Origin: Mycolicibacter sinensis
Lineage (GTDB): Bacteria > Actinomycetota > Actinomycetes > Mycobacteriales > Mycobacteriaceae
Assembly (NCBI RefSeq): GCF_001667375.1
Contig: NZ_LZIN01000048.1
Coordinates: forward strand, 1-61,862
Length of the DNA: 61,862 nt
Direction of reading: 5' to 3'
Below are positions 1-9,072 of this stretch, one piece after another. The notes under the pieces are model-generated. The model did not search any database. It saw nothing but the letters and a program-made list of their open reading frames with translations, and was not told the DNA's origin. A program made the position numbers and the translations under genes. Positions within the stretch are counted from its first letter, which is position 1. Each line of letters begins with the position of its first letter.

Positions 1-71
1 GCGTCGTAGAACTGCTGCGATCTGGCGTAGTCGGTGCAGTTGATGCCCACGTGGTCGATCACACAACACAT
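1..71 (-). CDS. VOC (glyoxalase-fold) protein, N-terminal fragment cut by the window edge
   Basis: The minus strand opens with ATG at 71 and reads MCCVIDHVGINCTDYARSQQ, followed by FYDA, to the window edge. The pattern DHVGI...D...S..FY is the first beta-alpha unit of vicinal-oxygen-chelate proteins (glyoxalase/bleomycin-resistance/dioxygenase fold), with the His as a usual metal ligand. A GTG at 62 is an alternative start. Only 23 codons are visible, so the substrate cannot be inferred. The gene is divergent from the amidohydrolase at 109, with 37 bp between the two starts. Confidence 0.7.
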   Translation of the reverse strand, partial: MCCVIDHVGINCTDYARSQQFYD

Positions 72-108
72 CCTGGCATGAGTTAACGCGCGGTCGTAGA
101 TTAACTAG

Positions 109-1833
109 ATGAGCTTCGACCTCGTGGTCCGCAACGGCACGATCGTCGATGGGCTGGGCGGCGACCCGTACGTCGGCGATGTGGCAGTGCACGAGGGCAT
201 CATCGTCGAGGTCGGTACCGCGACCGGCGACGCGCGACAGGTTATCGATGCGCACGGACTGTTGGTCACACCGGGTTTCGTCGATCTGCACACCCACTAC
301 GACGGGCAGTCGATCTGGTCGGATCGACTCAATCCCTCTTCGGCACACGGGGTGACGACCGCGTTGATGGGCAACTGCGGCGTAGGGTTCGCGCCGTGCC
401 GCATCGCCGATCACGACGTGCTGGTCGACCTGATGGCCGGCGTCGAGGACATTCCCGGCGTGGTGATGACCGACGGTCTGCCGTGGACATGGGAGACCTT
501 CCCGGAGTTCATGGATGCCGTTGATGCGCGGCAACGCGATATTGACGTGGCGGCGTTCCTGCCGCATTCGCCGCTGCGGGTCTACGTGATGGGACAACGT
601 GGGGTCGACCGCGAGCCGGCCAGCCCGGCGGATCTGGCCCGGATGCGCGAGCTGGCCCGCGAAGCCACCGAAGCTGGGGCACTGGGCTTTTCGTCGTCGC
701 GCCTGATCACCCATCGCACTTGGACCGGAGCCCGGATCCCCAGCTACAACGCCGCCTACACCGAGATCCTCGAGATCGGGCGCGGCATCGCCGACGGCGG
801 CGGCGGGCTGATCCAGTTCGTCCCCGACCTGCCCAATGGGGCGTATCAGCCCGTCCTGCAGCAGGTTTTCGATGCGGCCACCGACGCCGGCCTTCCGGTC
901 ACCTTCACCTTGCTGATCGGCAATGCCGGCAAGCCGCTGTGGCGCGACGCGATCACCCTGGTGGAGAAGGCGAACGGCTCCGGCGCCGCGATCACCGCGC
1001 AGGTCTTTCCCCGCCCGGTCGGGCTCATCATCGGTTTGGACCTGAGCTTCAACCCCTTCGTGCTGTACCCGAGCTACCAGGAGATCGCCGGCCTGCCGCT
1101 CGAAGAACGGGTCGCCGAAATGCGTAAATCCGAGGTGCGGCAACGGATTCTGGCCGATGCGCCCGCCATCGTTCCGGCCAATCCGATCGCGTATCTGGCG
1201 CAGTCCTGGGACTGGACGTATCCGCTGGGCGATGACGCCGACTACGAACCGGATCCGTCGAACAGCATTGCGGCCCGCGCCACGGCGCGTGGCGTCTCCC
1301 CGGTCGAGGAAGCCTACGATCGCCTGCTCGACGACGACGGGCACGCGATCCTGCTGGACGCGTTGGCCAACTTCGAGAACAACTCGCTGGACACCGTCGG
1401 TGCGCTGATGCGCCGCGACGACGTGGTGCTGGGCCTGGGCGACGGCGGTGCCCACTACGGAATGATCTGCGACTCAAGCTTCCCCACCTATGTGCTGACG
1501 CACTGGGCCCGTGACCGCGCCGCCGGCCGGTTCAGTGTTGCCGAGGCGGTCCGCGAGCTGACGTCCGTGCCCGCCCGAACCGCCGGACTCGACGACCGGG
1601 GCCGGATCGCGGTCGGCTACAAGGCGGACCTCAACGTCATCGATCACCAGCGCCTGCGGCTGCATAAGCCGGTGGTCACCTATGACCTGCCCGCCGGGGG
1701 GCGCCGGCTCGACCAGACCGCCGACGGCTACGTGGCGACGATCGTCGCCGGTGAGATCATCTCCGAGAACGGCAAACCCACCGCGGCGCGCCCCGGCAGG
1801 CTGGTGCGCGGCCGGCAACCCGCGCCGTCCTGA
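109..1833 (+). CDS. Amidohydrolase family 3 protein (N-acyl-D-amino-acid deacylase-like)
   Basis: This 574-aa protein has the layout of metal-dependent D-aminoacylases and related amidohydrolases. An N-terminal beta-sandwich (FDLVVRNGTIVDG) leads into the metal motif DLHTHYDGQ, with His61 and His63. HGVTTALMGNCG follows at about 80-91. A late GDGGAHYGM segment is a plausible site for the catalytic Asp, and a C-terminal beta segment (GYKADLNVID) closes the sandwich. The family hydrolyses acyl-amide or cyclic amide bonds in the cytoplasm; the actual substrate is unknown. The start is ATG at 109, without a strong Shine-Dalgarno sequence. The gene runs towards the palindrome at 1858, which may help end transcription. 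Confidence 0.85.
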   Translation: MSFDLVVRNGTIVDGLGGDPYVGDVAVHEGIIVEVGTATGDARQVIDAHGLLVTPGFVDLHTHYDGQSIWSDRLNPSSAHGVTTALMGNCGVGFAPCRIADHDVLVDLMAGVEDIPGVVMTDGLPWTWETFPEFMDAVDARQRDIDVAAFLPHSPLRVYVMGQRGVDREPASPADLARMRELAREATEAGALGFSSSRLITHRTWTGARIPSYNAAYTEILEIGRGIADGGGGLIQFVPDLPNGAYQPVLQQVFDAATDAGLPVTFTLLIGNAGKPLWRDAITLVEKANGSGAAITAQVFPRPVGLIIGLDLSFNPFVLYPSYQEIAGLPLEERVAEMRKSEVRQRILADAPAIVPANPIAYLAQSWDWTYPLGDDADYEPDPSNSIAARATARGVSPVEEAYDRLLDDDGHAILLDALANFENNSLDTVGALMRRDDVVLGLGDGGAHYGMICDSSFPTYVLTHWARDRAAGRFSVAEAVRELTSVPARTAGLDDRGRIAVGYKADLNVIDHQRLRLHKPVVTYDLPAGGRRLDQTADGYVATIVAGEIISENGKPTAARPGRLVRGRQPAPS

Positions 1834-1857
1834 TCATCCGTCCGCCCCCAGCCGGTT

Positions 1858-1904
1858 GTGCGGTTTTATTCGCAACACGCCGGTTGCCGCGGATGAAAAC
1901 GCAC
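1858..1904. repeat. 47-bp palindromic repeat, copy 1
   Basis: This imperfect palindrome starts GTGCGGTTTTATTCGC and ends GATGAAAACGCAC. It lies between the convergent amidohydrolase and DUF559-like genes. A second 47-bp copy lies at 2491-2537 in the opposite orientation. Aligned, both copies share the CGCAACACGCCG core and the GCGGATGAAA-CGCAC arm. The element could act as a hairpin terminator, but the second copy in inverted orientation suggests a dispersed REP-like sequence. Confidence 0.75.
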
Positions 1905-1906
1905 GC

Positions 1907-2437
1907 TCACCACGTCTTCGGGCAGCCACGGTCGATCAACGCCGCACCCACCCGGTCCAGGAAGGCCCACGGCCGCTTGTGCAACGTCCCAGCGGCCAAC
2001 CTGATGTCCAGCCAACCGCGTTCGGCGATCAGGGCAGAGCGCTCCGCGTCCCATTCACGCTGCTTGGGGTCGGTCCAATGATGTGCGCCCTCGAAGTCGA
2101 CCCCGACCAGGAATTCCGGCCAGCCGATGTCGATGCGCGCGAACACGCGACCGTACGTGTCGTATACCGGAATCTGAGTCTGCAATGGCGGGAATCCGTT
2201 TTGCACGAGCAGAAGACGGGTCAGTGACTCGTAGGGAGAATCGGCGCCGGCGTCGACGAACCGCAGCGTATTCGCCAACTGGCGCAGTCCGGGTATGCCG
2301 GGGTGGCTTGCCATGACGGCCTGGATGTCGACCACCTTGACGCCGGTCGCATTCATCAACGCATCAAGTCGCTGTACGCCGTCTTTGAACGGAAGCCTTC
2401 GGTCGATGTCGAAGGCGGTGCGGGCGGGCGTGGACAT
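1907..2437 (-). CDS. DUF559-like (VSR-fold endonuclease-related) protein, probably N-terminally truncated
   Basis: This 176-aa reading frame starts at ATG 2437 (MSTPARTAFDIDRRLPF). It includes SPYESLTRLLLVQNGFPP and FLVGVDFEGAHHW, the conserved core of mycobacterial proteins with a C-terminal DUF559 (VSR-like nuclease) domain. From memory of the family, TPARTAFD normally falls near the middle of a protein of about 290 aa, after an AbiEi-like N-terminal part. No such part is readable upstream; the frame instead runs through the palindrome at 2491-2537. I therefore read it as a 5'-truncated remnant, although the surviving frame is intact. The stop (TGA at 1907-1909) is two bases from palindrome copy 1. 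Confidence 0.6.
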   Translation of the reverse strand: MSTPARTAFDIDRRLPFKDGVQRLDALMNATGVKVVDIQAVMASHPGIPGLRQLANTLRFVDAGADSPYESLTRLLLVQNGFPPLQTQIPVYDTYGRVFARIDIGWPEFLVGVDFEGAHHWTDPKQREWDAERSALIAERGWLDIRLAAGTLHKRPWAFLDRVGAALIDRGCPKTW

Positions 2438-2490
2438 CGCCGTCCCTGCCCGACGACCATCCACAGGCGGTCGGTACTGCGCTGCCGAAT

Positions 2491-2537
2491 GTGCGGTTTC
2501 ATCCGCCCGCTGCGGCGTGTTGCGTATCAAACCGCAC
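2491..2537. repeat. 47-bp palindromic repeat, copy 2 (inverted relative to copy 1)
   Basis: This copy starts GTGCGGTTTCATCCGC and ends GCGTATCAAACCGCAC. The outer arms (GTGCGGTTT / AAACCGCAC) are perfectly complementary over 9 bp. Its reverse complement aligns without gaps to copy 1 at 1858-1904. Together the copies bracket the DUF559-like fragment as a roughly 680-bp unit with inverted ends. Confidence 0.75.
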
Positions 2538-2558
2538 GGTGGGCAGAAGGGCGAAGAG

Positions 2559-3575
2559 CTACAGCAGCCGCTGCGTCGGGGTGGATTTGGCCACCAGCGC
2601 CGGGTCGGCGGTGACGGCGTCACCCAGGACCTGATCTATGCGGGTCATCAGTTCCGCCGGGATGCGCACCCCGGACGCCTTGACGTTCTCGGCCACCTGT
2701 TCCGGACGCGACGCCCCGACCAGAGCTGCGGCGACGTTGTCGTTCTGCAGCACCCAGGCAATCGCCAGCTGCGCCGTCGTGAGCCCCAGCTCGTCGGCGA
2801 TCGGGCGCAGCTGCTGCACACGGGTCAGCACGTCGTCGGTCATGAACCGTTTGACGAAGTTCGCTCCACCCTTCTCGTCGGTGGCGCGCGAGCCGGCCGG
2901 CGGCGGCTGACCGGGCAGGTATTTGCCGGACAGCACCCCCTGGGCCATCGGCGACCAGACGATCTGGCCCAGGCCCAATTCCCGGCAGGTGGGAACCACC
3001 TCGGACTCGATGATCCGCCACAGCATCGAGTACTGCGGCTGGCTGGAGATCAGCGATACGCCCAGCTGGCGGGCCAGTCCGTGCGCCTGGCGGATCTGTT
3101 CGGCGGTCCATTCACTGACCCCGATGTAGAGCGCCTTGCCCGCCCGGACGATGTCGGCGAAGGCCTGCAGGGTCTCCTCCAGCGGGGTGAAGGAGTCATA
3201 GCGGTGCGCCTGGTAGAGGTCGACGTAGTCGGTGCCCAGCCGGCGCAGCGACCCGTCGATGGCCTCCATGATGTGCTTGCGGGACAGTCCGGTGTCGTTG
3301 CGGCCCAGCGGGGCCGGCCCTATCGGCCAGTAGACCTTGGTGAAGATCTCCAGCGAAGAACGTCGCTGGCCTTTCAGCGCGGCGCCGAGCACTTCCTCGG
3401 CGGCACCGTTGGCGTAGACGTCGGCGGTGTCGAAGGTGGTGATGCCGGCATCGAGCGCGGCATGCACGCACGCGGTGGCGACATCGTTCTCGACCTGCGA
3501 TCCGTGGGTGAGCCAGTTGCCGTAGGTGATCTCGGAGATCTGCAGGCCGGAGTTGCCCAGGTAGCGGAATTCCAT
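2559..3575 (-). CDS. Aldo/keto reductase (KCNAB-like AKR family)
   Basis: This 338-aa NADPH-dependent oxidoreductase has the AKR catalytic tetrad in order: Asp49 and Tyr54 (FDTADVYANG), Lys80 (IFTKVYWP) and His124 (YQAHRYD). The N-terminus MEFRYLGNSGLQISEITYG matches the potassium-channel-beta-subunit-like AKR subgroup. The cofactor-end motif GASRPEQVAEN is near the C-terminus. The natural substrate is unknown; the family reduces aldehydes and ketones. ATG 3575 was chosen because homologues start at the MEFRYLG strand. An in-frame ATG at 3584 would add MVL. The gene is divergent from the PPOX gene at 3636. Confidence 0.88.
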   Translation of the reverse strand: MEFRYLGNSGLQISEITYGNWLTHGSQVENDVATACVHAALDAGITTFDTADVYANGAAEEVLGAALKGQRRSSLEIFTKVYWPIGPAPLGRNDTGLSRKHIMEAIDGSLRRLGTDYVDLYQAHRYDSFTPLEETLQAFADIVRAGKALYIGVSEWTAEQIRQAHGLARQLGVSLISSQPQYSMLWRIIESEVVPTCRELGLGQIVWSPMAQGVLSGKYLPGQPPPAGSRATDEKGGANFVKRFMTDDVLTRVQQLRPIADELGLTTAQLAIAWVLQNDNVAAALVGASRPEQVAENVKASGVRIPAELMTRIDQVLGDAVTADPALVAKSTPTQRLL

Positions 3576-3635
3576 AAGAACCATCTTGACCGAGAGCAGG
3601 CCAGATGTCTGCAGCCCGCCGCTATCCTCGAGGCC

Positions 3636-4016
3636 ATGGCCAAATCCGTCGACCTTGCCCGCCTGGGCGAATTGTTGCCCGGCTACGGCTTCGCGTTCCT
3701 GGTCACCGTCGGCGACGACTACCGGGTGCGCACCACGGCGATCACCCCGACATTCGACGGCGCCCGGGTCGATGTCGGTGCGGTCGGCAGCCACGGCCGG
3801 GAGAACATGTCGGCCCACCCGAGCGTCACCCTGGTCTGGCCGGCGCGCGAGGTCAGCGAGTACTCACTGTTTGTCGACGGCCATGCCGAGCTTTCCGACG
3901 ACCCGGCCGCCCCGATCCTGGTCACGCCGACCAAAGCCCTGCTGCACCGGCCGGTCTTCGAAGACGGGCGGGCGCTGGGCACTATGCACGACTGCGTGCA
4001 GCTCAAGGCGGACTAG
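3636..4016 (+). CDS. PPOX-fold pyridoxamine 5'-phosphate oxidase-like protein (copy 1 of 2)
   Basis: This 126-aa protein is a small split-beta-barrel (FMN/F420-binding) PPOX-family protein: GELLPGYGFAFLVTV, then RVRTTAITPTFDG, VTLVWPA and SLFVDGHAEL. Such proteins bind flavin or F420 and act as oxidoreductases or binding proteins; the substrate is unknown. The start is ATG 3636. It is followed after only 10 bp by a paralogue of similar length, so the two are probably co-transcribed. Confidence 0.75.
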   Translation: MAKSVDLARLGELLPGYGFAFLVTVGDDYRVRTTAITPTFDGARVDVGAVGSHGRENMSAHPSVTLVWPAREVSEYSLFVDGHAELSDDPAAPILVTPTKALLHRPVFEDGRALGTMHDCVQLKAD

Positions 4017-4026
4017 CCTGTTCCAC

Positions 4027-4428
4027 ATGGCTTCCAATGTGGATTTCGCAAGGCTCGGAGAGAAATTGGCGGGCTACGACTACGCCTACCTGATCACCAT
4101 CGACGCCGAGAACCGGCCGCATCCAGTGCCGGTGATGCCGACGCTAGAAGGCGAGACCGTGTGCATCGGCGCCCTCGGCGGCCGGCGCAGCCGGGCGAAC
4201 CTGGCGCGCAGCAACGACGTCACGGTGATGTGGCCGCCGCCGGCCCCGGGCGGCTACACCGTCATCGTCGACGGCACCGCCGAGGTGTCTGATGCAGGTG
4301 AGCTGGCCAGCCTGAAGATCTCCCCCAGTCGCGCGGTGCTGATCCGGGTCGCTACCCCGGAGTCACCGGGTGAAACCCCTTGCTACAGCGACTGTGTCGA
4401 CTTGAAGGTCACTGCGCAGGAAGCTTGA
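4027..4428 (+). CDS. PPOX-fold pyridoxamine 5'-phosphate oxidase-like protein (copy 2 of 2)
   Basis: This 133-aa paralogue aligns along its length with the preceding gene (VDFARLGEKLAGYDYAYLIT here, VDLARLGELLPGYGFAFLVT there). The PTLEG and VTVMWPPP strands and TVIVDGTAEVSD are also shared. The pair is an old tandem duplication and not a recent one, since the sequences have clearly diverged. The final 20 bp overlap the 3' end of the convergent cobU fusion gene (stop at 4409). Confidence 0.75.
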   Translation: MASNVDFARLGEKLAGYDYAYLITIDAENRPHPVPVMPTLEGETVCIGALGGRRSRANLARSNDVTVMWPPPAPGGYTVIVDGTAEVSDAGELASLKISPSRAVLIRVATPESPGETPCYSDCVDLKVTAQEA

Positions 4429-5725
4429 GCGGTCGCCCGGCCACCATCAGCACGACTTCGTCGGACTCCGCGGCGATGCGCGCGTTCAGCACACCGAGCA
4501 GGTCGCGAAACAGCCGTCCGGCCGGGGTGGACGGCACCACCCCGCTGCCGGCCTCGTTGCTGACCGCCACCGCCCGCACCGGGCAGGATCGCCAGGCTGC
4601 CACCAGCTTGTCGATGTCGTCGTGCACGCCGTCCAGCAGCCCGCCGTCCCACACGTTGTGCAGATCCATCCGCGCGGTGAGCCAGGTGCCCAAACAGTCC
4701 AGCAGCACCGGGGTTTCGGCGGTGAGCAGTGCCTCGGCGACGTCGCTGGTCTCCACCGTGCGCCAGGATGCCGGGCGTCGGCTCCGATGCAGTCGTACCC
4801 GTTCGGCCCACTCCGGATCACCTTCGCGTACCCCGCCGGTGGCCAGGTAGGTCACCGCGGCCTGCCCGGCCAGCAGTGCTTCGGCGTGCGCCGACTTGCC
4901 CGAGCGTGCTCCGCCGAGAATCAGCGAACGGGTCGGCTCTGCGCCCACGATCTCGCCGTCGCGACCCGGTCGGGCACCCGAATCAGCTAGCGCCGCAGTC
5001 AGTTCCGGCTCTGGCGGGTTATGATGGCTCAGATGGACGGCGACGAGTTCGGTGGCGGCCACGACGGCGCCGGAGCGGCGCAACTCATCCACGGTCGCCG
5101 CGAATGCGGGTAGATCATGGTGTTCGGTGCCGTGTCCGGTATGCATTCCGAACGTCTGCTCCAAAAACACCGCATCGAAGCCGGCGCCGGCGACCGCGGT
5201 GTGCGTGGCATCGGGCAGAGGGCCGGTGTCGGTGGCCCAGAAGATCCGGCCGCCAACGGATTCCAGGTCGTAGAGCACCGCGTCAGCGCCGATGTCCGAC
5301 CCGTGTGCGGCGGCGAGCACCCGGACCCGGTAGTCACCCACGCGCAGGTCGTCGCCGGGGCTCACCTCGATGAAGCGCACCGGGTCCTCCGGGCCCACCC
5401 AGTCCCGGCACTGATCCAGAGCGCTCGGCGGGCCGACCACATCCAGCGGCTCGCCGGTCCGGGTCCAGTGCCGCATCAGCATGGCGGCCGGCCCGACGTG
5501 GTCCCAGTGGCCGTGGGTGAACAGGATGTGGCGCACCGACGCCAGCGACCGTCCGAAGCGCGCGGCGGCCCGCGGCGCCTCCGGTCCGCAGTCCAGCAGC
5601 AGAACGTCGTCGACCAGCGCGGCGGTCTGCCCGCGAACTTCGGTCGCCGATCGGCACGAGACGCACCGGCAGAACGGATTCGGCCAGCCGTCGGCGCTGC
5701 CGGTGCCCAACAGCAGGATCTCCAT
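4409..5725 (-). CDS. cobU: MBL-fold hydrolase fused to adenosylcobinamide kinase/guanylyltransferase (CobU)
   Basis: This 438-aa protein has two domains. Residues 1 to about 260 form a PhnP-like metallo-beta-lactamase domain. It carries the HxHxDH motif FTHGHWDHVGP (His71, His73, Asp75, His76) and an N-terminal CxCxxC (Cys19/21/24) like the structural zinc site of PhnP. Residues from about 266 to the end form CobU, with the P-loop GGARSGKSAHAE and SNEAGSGVVP. CobU phosphorylates adenosylcobinamide and transfers GMP to it in cobalamin nucleotide-loop assembly. The MBL part may hydrolyse a phosphodiester intermediate or by-product (inference). ATG 5725 was chosen because MEILLLGTGS begins the first MBL strand. 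M. tuberculosis CobU is, as I recall, a single domain. Confidence 0.85.
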   Translation of the reverse strand: MEILLLGTGSADGWPNPFCRCVSCRSATEVRGQTAALVDDVLLLDCGPEAPRAAARFGRSLASVRHILFTHGHWDHVGPAAMLMRHWTRTGEPLDVVGPPSALDQCRDWVGPEDPVRFIEVSPGDDLRVGDYRVRVLAAAHGSDIGADAVLYDLESVGGRIFWATDTGPLPDATHTAVAGAGFDAVFLEQTFGMHTGHGTEHHDLPAFAATVDELRRSGAVVAATELVAVHLSHHNPPEPELTAALADSGARPGRDGEIVGAEPTRSLILGGARSGKSAHAEALLAGQAAVTYLATGGVREGDPEWAERVRLHRSRRPASWRTVETSDVAEALLTAETPVLLDCLGTWLTARMDLHNVWDGGLLDGVHDDIDKLVAAWRSCPVRAVAVSNEAGSGVVPSTPAGRLFRDLLGVLNARIAAESDEVVLMVAGRPLKLPAQ

Positions 5726-5759
5726 GGCGCCATCCTCGCGCACGACCGGCACAGGTACG

Positions 5760-5793
5760 AAAAAACCCGGCCCCCGTGAGGGGAGCCGGGCTC
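5760..5793 (-). terminator. Intrinsic terminator of groEL2
   Basis: Read on the minus strand, a GC-rich stem (CCCGGCTCCCC with GGGGGCCGGG) is followed directly by six T residues. It starts about 17 bp after the groEL2 stop and lies upstream of the cobU fusion, so it should separate the two minus-strand genes. Confidence 0.88.
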
Positions 5794-5809
5794 TTTCGTG
5801 CAACCAGAC

Positions 5810-7549
<1,740 letters not shown>

Positions 7550-7576
7550 CTAGCACTCGCCGGTCGCGAGTGCCAA
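7550..7576. promoter_or_regulatory. CIRCE operator 1 (HrcA site)
   Basis: TAGCACTC, nine bases, GAGTGCCA: the CIRCE inverted repeat (consensus TTAGCACTC-N9-GAGTGCTAA) with one arm mismatch. It lies about 115 bp upstream of the groEL2 ATG and is the HrcA repressor site in many bacteria. Confidence 0.92.
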
Positions 7577-7584
7577 CGTCATTC

Positions 7585-7611
7585 TTAGCACTCGCCCCTG
7601 GAGAGTGCAAG
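7585..7611. promoter_or_regulatory. CIRCE operator 2 (HrcA site)
   Basis: TTAGCACTC, nine bases, GAGTGCAAG: a second CIRCE box 8 bp beyond the first. The left arm is a perfect consensus match. Two tandem boxes allow cooperative HrcA repression of groEL2. Confidence 0.92.
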
Positions 7612-7623
7612 ATCACCCGTGCC

Positions 7624-8080
7624 CTATTGCGGCGTGCGCAAACCATCCATGACGACGTCGGTCACCCGTTCGGCCACGGCGGAGTTATAGGACTGCATCG
7701 CCTGACATCCGACCAGGATCGCCTTGACTTCGCGCACGTCGAGGTCTTGCCGCACCGTGCCCGCCTTCTGGGCGGCAGCCAGCAGTTCGCCGAGCACCCC
7801 CAGAAAGGCCTCCTCGGACTCCGGCGCGGTCGCTGCGATGTCGATGCCGAAGCCCGCAAGCGCCTCGCAAGACCGCGATCCGTGGCGCCCCACCGCAACA
7901 CGATCGAGCGCAGGAAGGTGAAGATCGCCGCCCCGGGTTCGTCGGATTCCAGCAGGGCGTACCCGTCGTCGACGACGCGCTGCATGCGGTCTTCGATGAC
8001 TGCCCGAAACAGCTCTTCCTTGGTCGGGAAGTGTCGGTAGATGGTCCCGGCGCCGACTCCGGCGCGCCGGGCGATCTCAT
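7624..8080 (-). pseudogene. TetR-family regulator, 5'-truncated and frameshifted
   Basis: Read on the minus strand from about 8078, EIARRAGVGAGTIYRHFPTK is the TetR helix-turn-helix. It continues through MQRVVDDGYALLESDEPGA to ATDRGLA, then the frame breaks at about 7866/7867. The next frame resumes with EALAGFGIDIAATAPESEE and runs to a TAG at 7624. One missing base restores continuity. The usual 20-30 residues before the helix-turn-helix are absent, because the DNA changes to SDR homology at about 8081. A single-base sequencing error could explain the frameshift but not the lost 5' end. Confidence 0.8.
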
Positions 8081-8305
8081 TTCAAACCGCTGTTCCAGGG
8101 TGCGGACATGGGCGCGCTACCGACACTGCGCGCCGCCACCGACCCTCAGGCGCTCGGCGGGCAGTACTTCGGGCCGGACGGCTTCACGCAAGGCCGCGGC
8201 CACCCCACCGTGGTGAAGTCCAGCCGCAAGTCCCACGACGTCGACGCGCAGCAGCGGCTCTGGGCCGTCTCCGAGGAGCTGACCGGCGTGGTCTTTCCGG
8301 CATAG
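8081..8305 (+). pseudogene. 3' remnant of an SDR oxidoreductase related to Rv0439c
   Basis: From about 8087 the plus strand reads PLFQGAD and then MGALPTLRAATDP, ending QQRLWAVSEELTGVVFPA and a stop. This matches the last ~75 residues of the intact SDR at 18557-19480 (MGALPTLRAATDT...LWAVSQELTGIDFPV). The Rossmann and catalytic parts are missing. In M. tuberculosis the SDR Rv0439c lies beside groEL2, so this remnant occupies the ancestral position. The breakpoint is shared with the truncated TetR gene. Confidence 0.82.
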
Positions 8306-8315
8306 CCGAACCGGC

Positions 8316-9017
8316 TCAACCCAGGTCGAGCAATTCCTCGTAGAACCCGCCGAACCCGCGAACCCGGTTGACCAGGTGCACCTCGAGGATCCAGTGGCAG
8401 ACCCGACCGGTGCGGTCGAGTCGTCGCATCGGCTTGTCCGACCCCGGCTTGATGTAGAACTGTGCGTCGTCCCCGGAGATCTTCTTGTGCGGGAACTCGC
8501 CCACCAGATGGCCGGCGATCGGCGCGCCGAACTCGAAGCCCTGCTCCCGGGCCAATCCCACGACGTGGTCGTAGAGCTGTGCGCCGGTGATCTCGGGCTG
8601 AGCTTCGAAGAACTCCCGCCCGGCCCGCCACACTCCGGGTAGCGCGTCGCGCAACGCCAGCTTGTCCGGATCCGCGCCGAGCACGAAGGTGCGACCGAAG
8701 TCGGCCTCCCACGCCTCGAAGATCGGCCCCAAGTCGAGGTAGACGATGTCGTCGTCGGCCAGGAGCCGATCCGGCGGGTCGGCGTGGAACGGCTGCAGGG
8801 TGTTCTCCCCGGCGCGCACCACCCGCTTGTGCCAGTGCCGCGTCACCCCGAACATGCCAGCGGCCAAGTCACGGATCTCATCGGAGAGTTGCCGCTCGCC
8901 GACGCCCGGGCGGACCATGCCGGACCGTTCGATCTCGTCGAACAACGCGGCGGCTTTGGTCTGCGCGTCGAGTAAGCGCTCGACACGGACCGATTCCGGC
9001 TCGCCCGGGGTGGACAC
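8316..9017 (-). CDS. M24-family metallopeptidase (Xaa-Pro aminopeptidase-like)
   Basis: This 233-aa pita-bread-fold protein has the expected metal-ligand pattern: Asp95 and Asp106 (YLDLGPIFEAWEADFGRTF), His170 (IAGHLVGEFP), Glu212 (ILEVHLV) and Glu227/228 at the C-terminus. At this length it is a single catalytic domain without the N-terminal creatinase domain. The family cleaves N-terminal residues (methionine or Xaa-Pro) or related amides; the substrate is not evident. It is divergent from the helicase at 9073, and its 3' end lies 11 bp from the SDR remnant. Confidence 0.8.
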   Translation of the reverse strand: MSTPGEPESVRVERLLDAQTKAAALFDEIERSGMVRPGVGERQLSDEIRDLAAGMFGVTRHWHKRVVRAGENTLQPFHADPPDRLLADDDIVYLDLGPIFEAWEADFGRTFVLGADPDKLALRDALPGVWRAGREFFEAQPEITGAQLYDHVVGLAREQGFEFGAPIAGHLVGEFPHKKISGDDAQFYIKPGSDKPMRRLDRTGRVCHWILEVHLVNRVRGFGGFYEELLDLG

Positions 9018-9072
9018 GCCAGCGATGCTATCGGCTTGCCCTAGACTGCATCTCGATCAGATAGGAGACCGG

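Noticed and set aside
8746..9072. Upstream extension of the helicase reading frame to 8746
   Set aside because: The added codons overlap the divergent M24 gene and match no helicase; GTG 9073 has a good ribosome-binding site.
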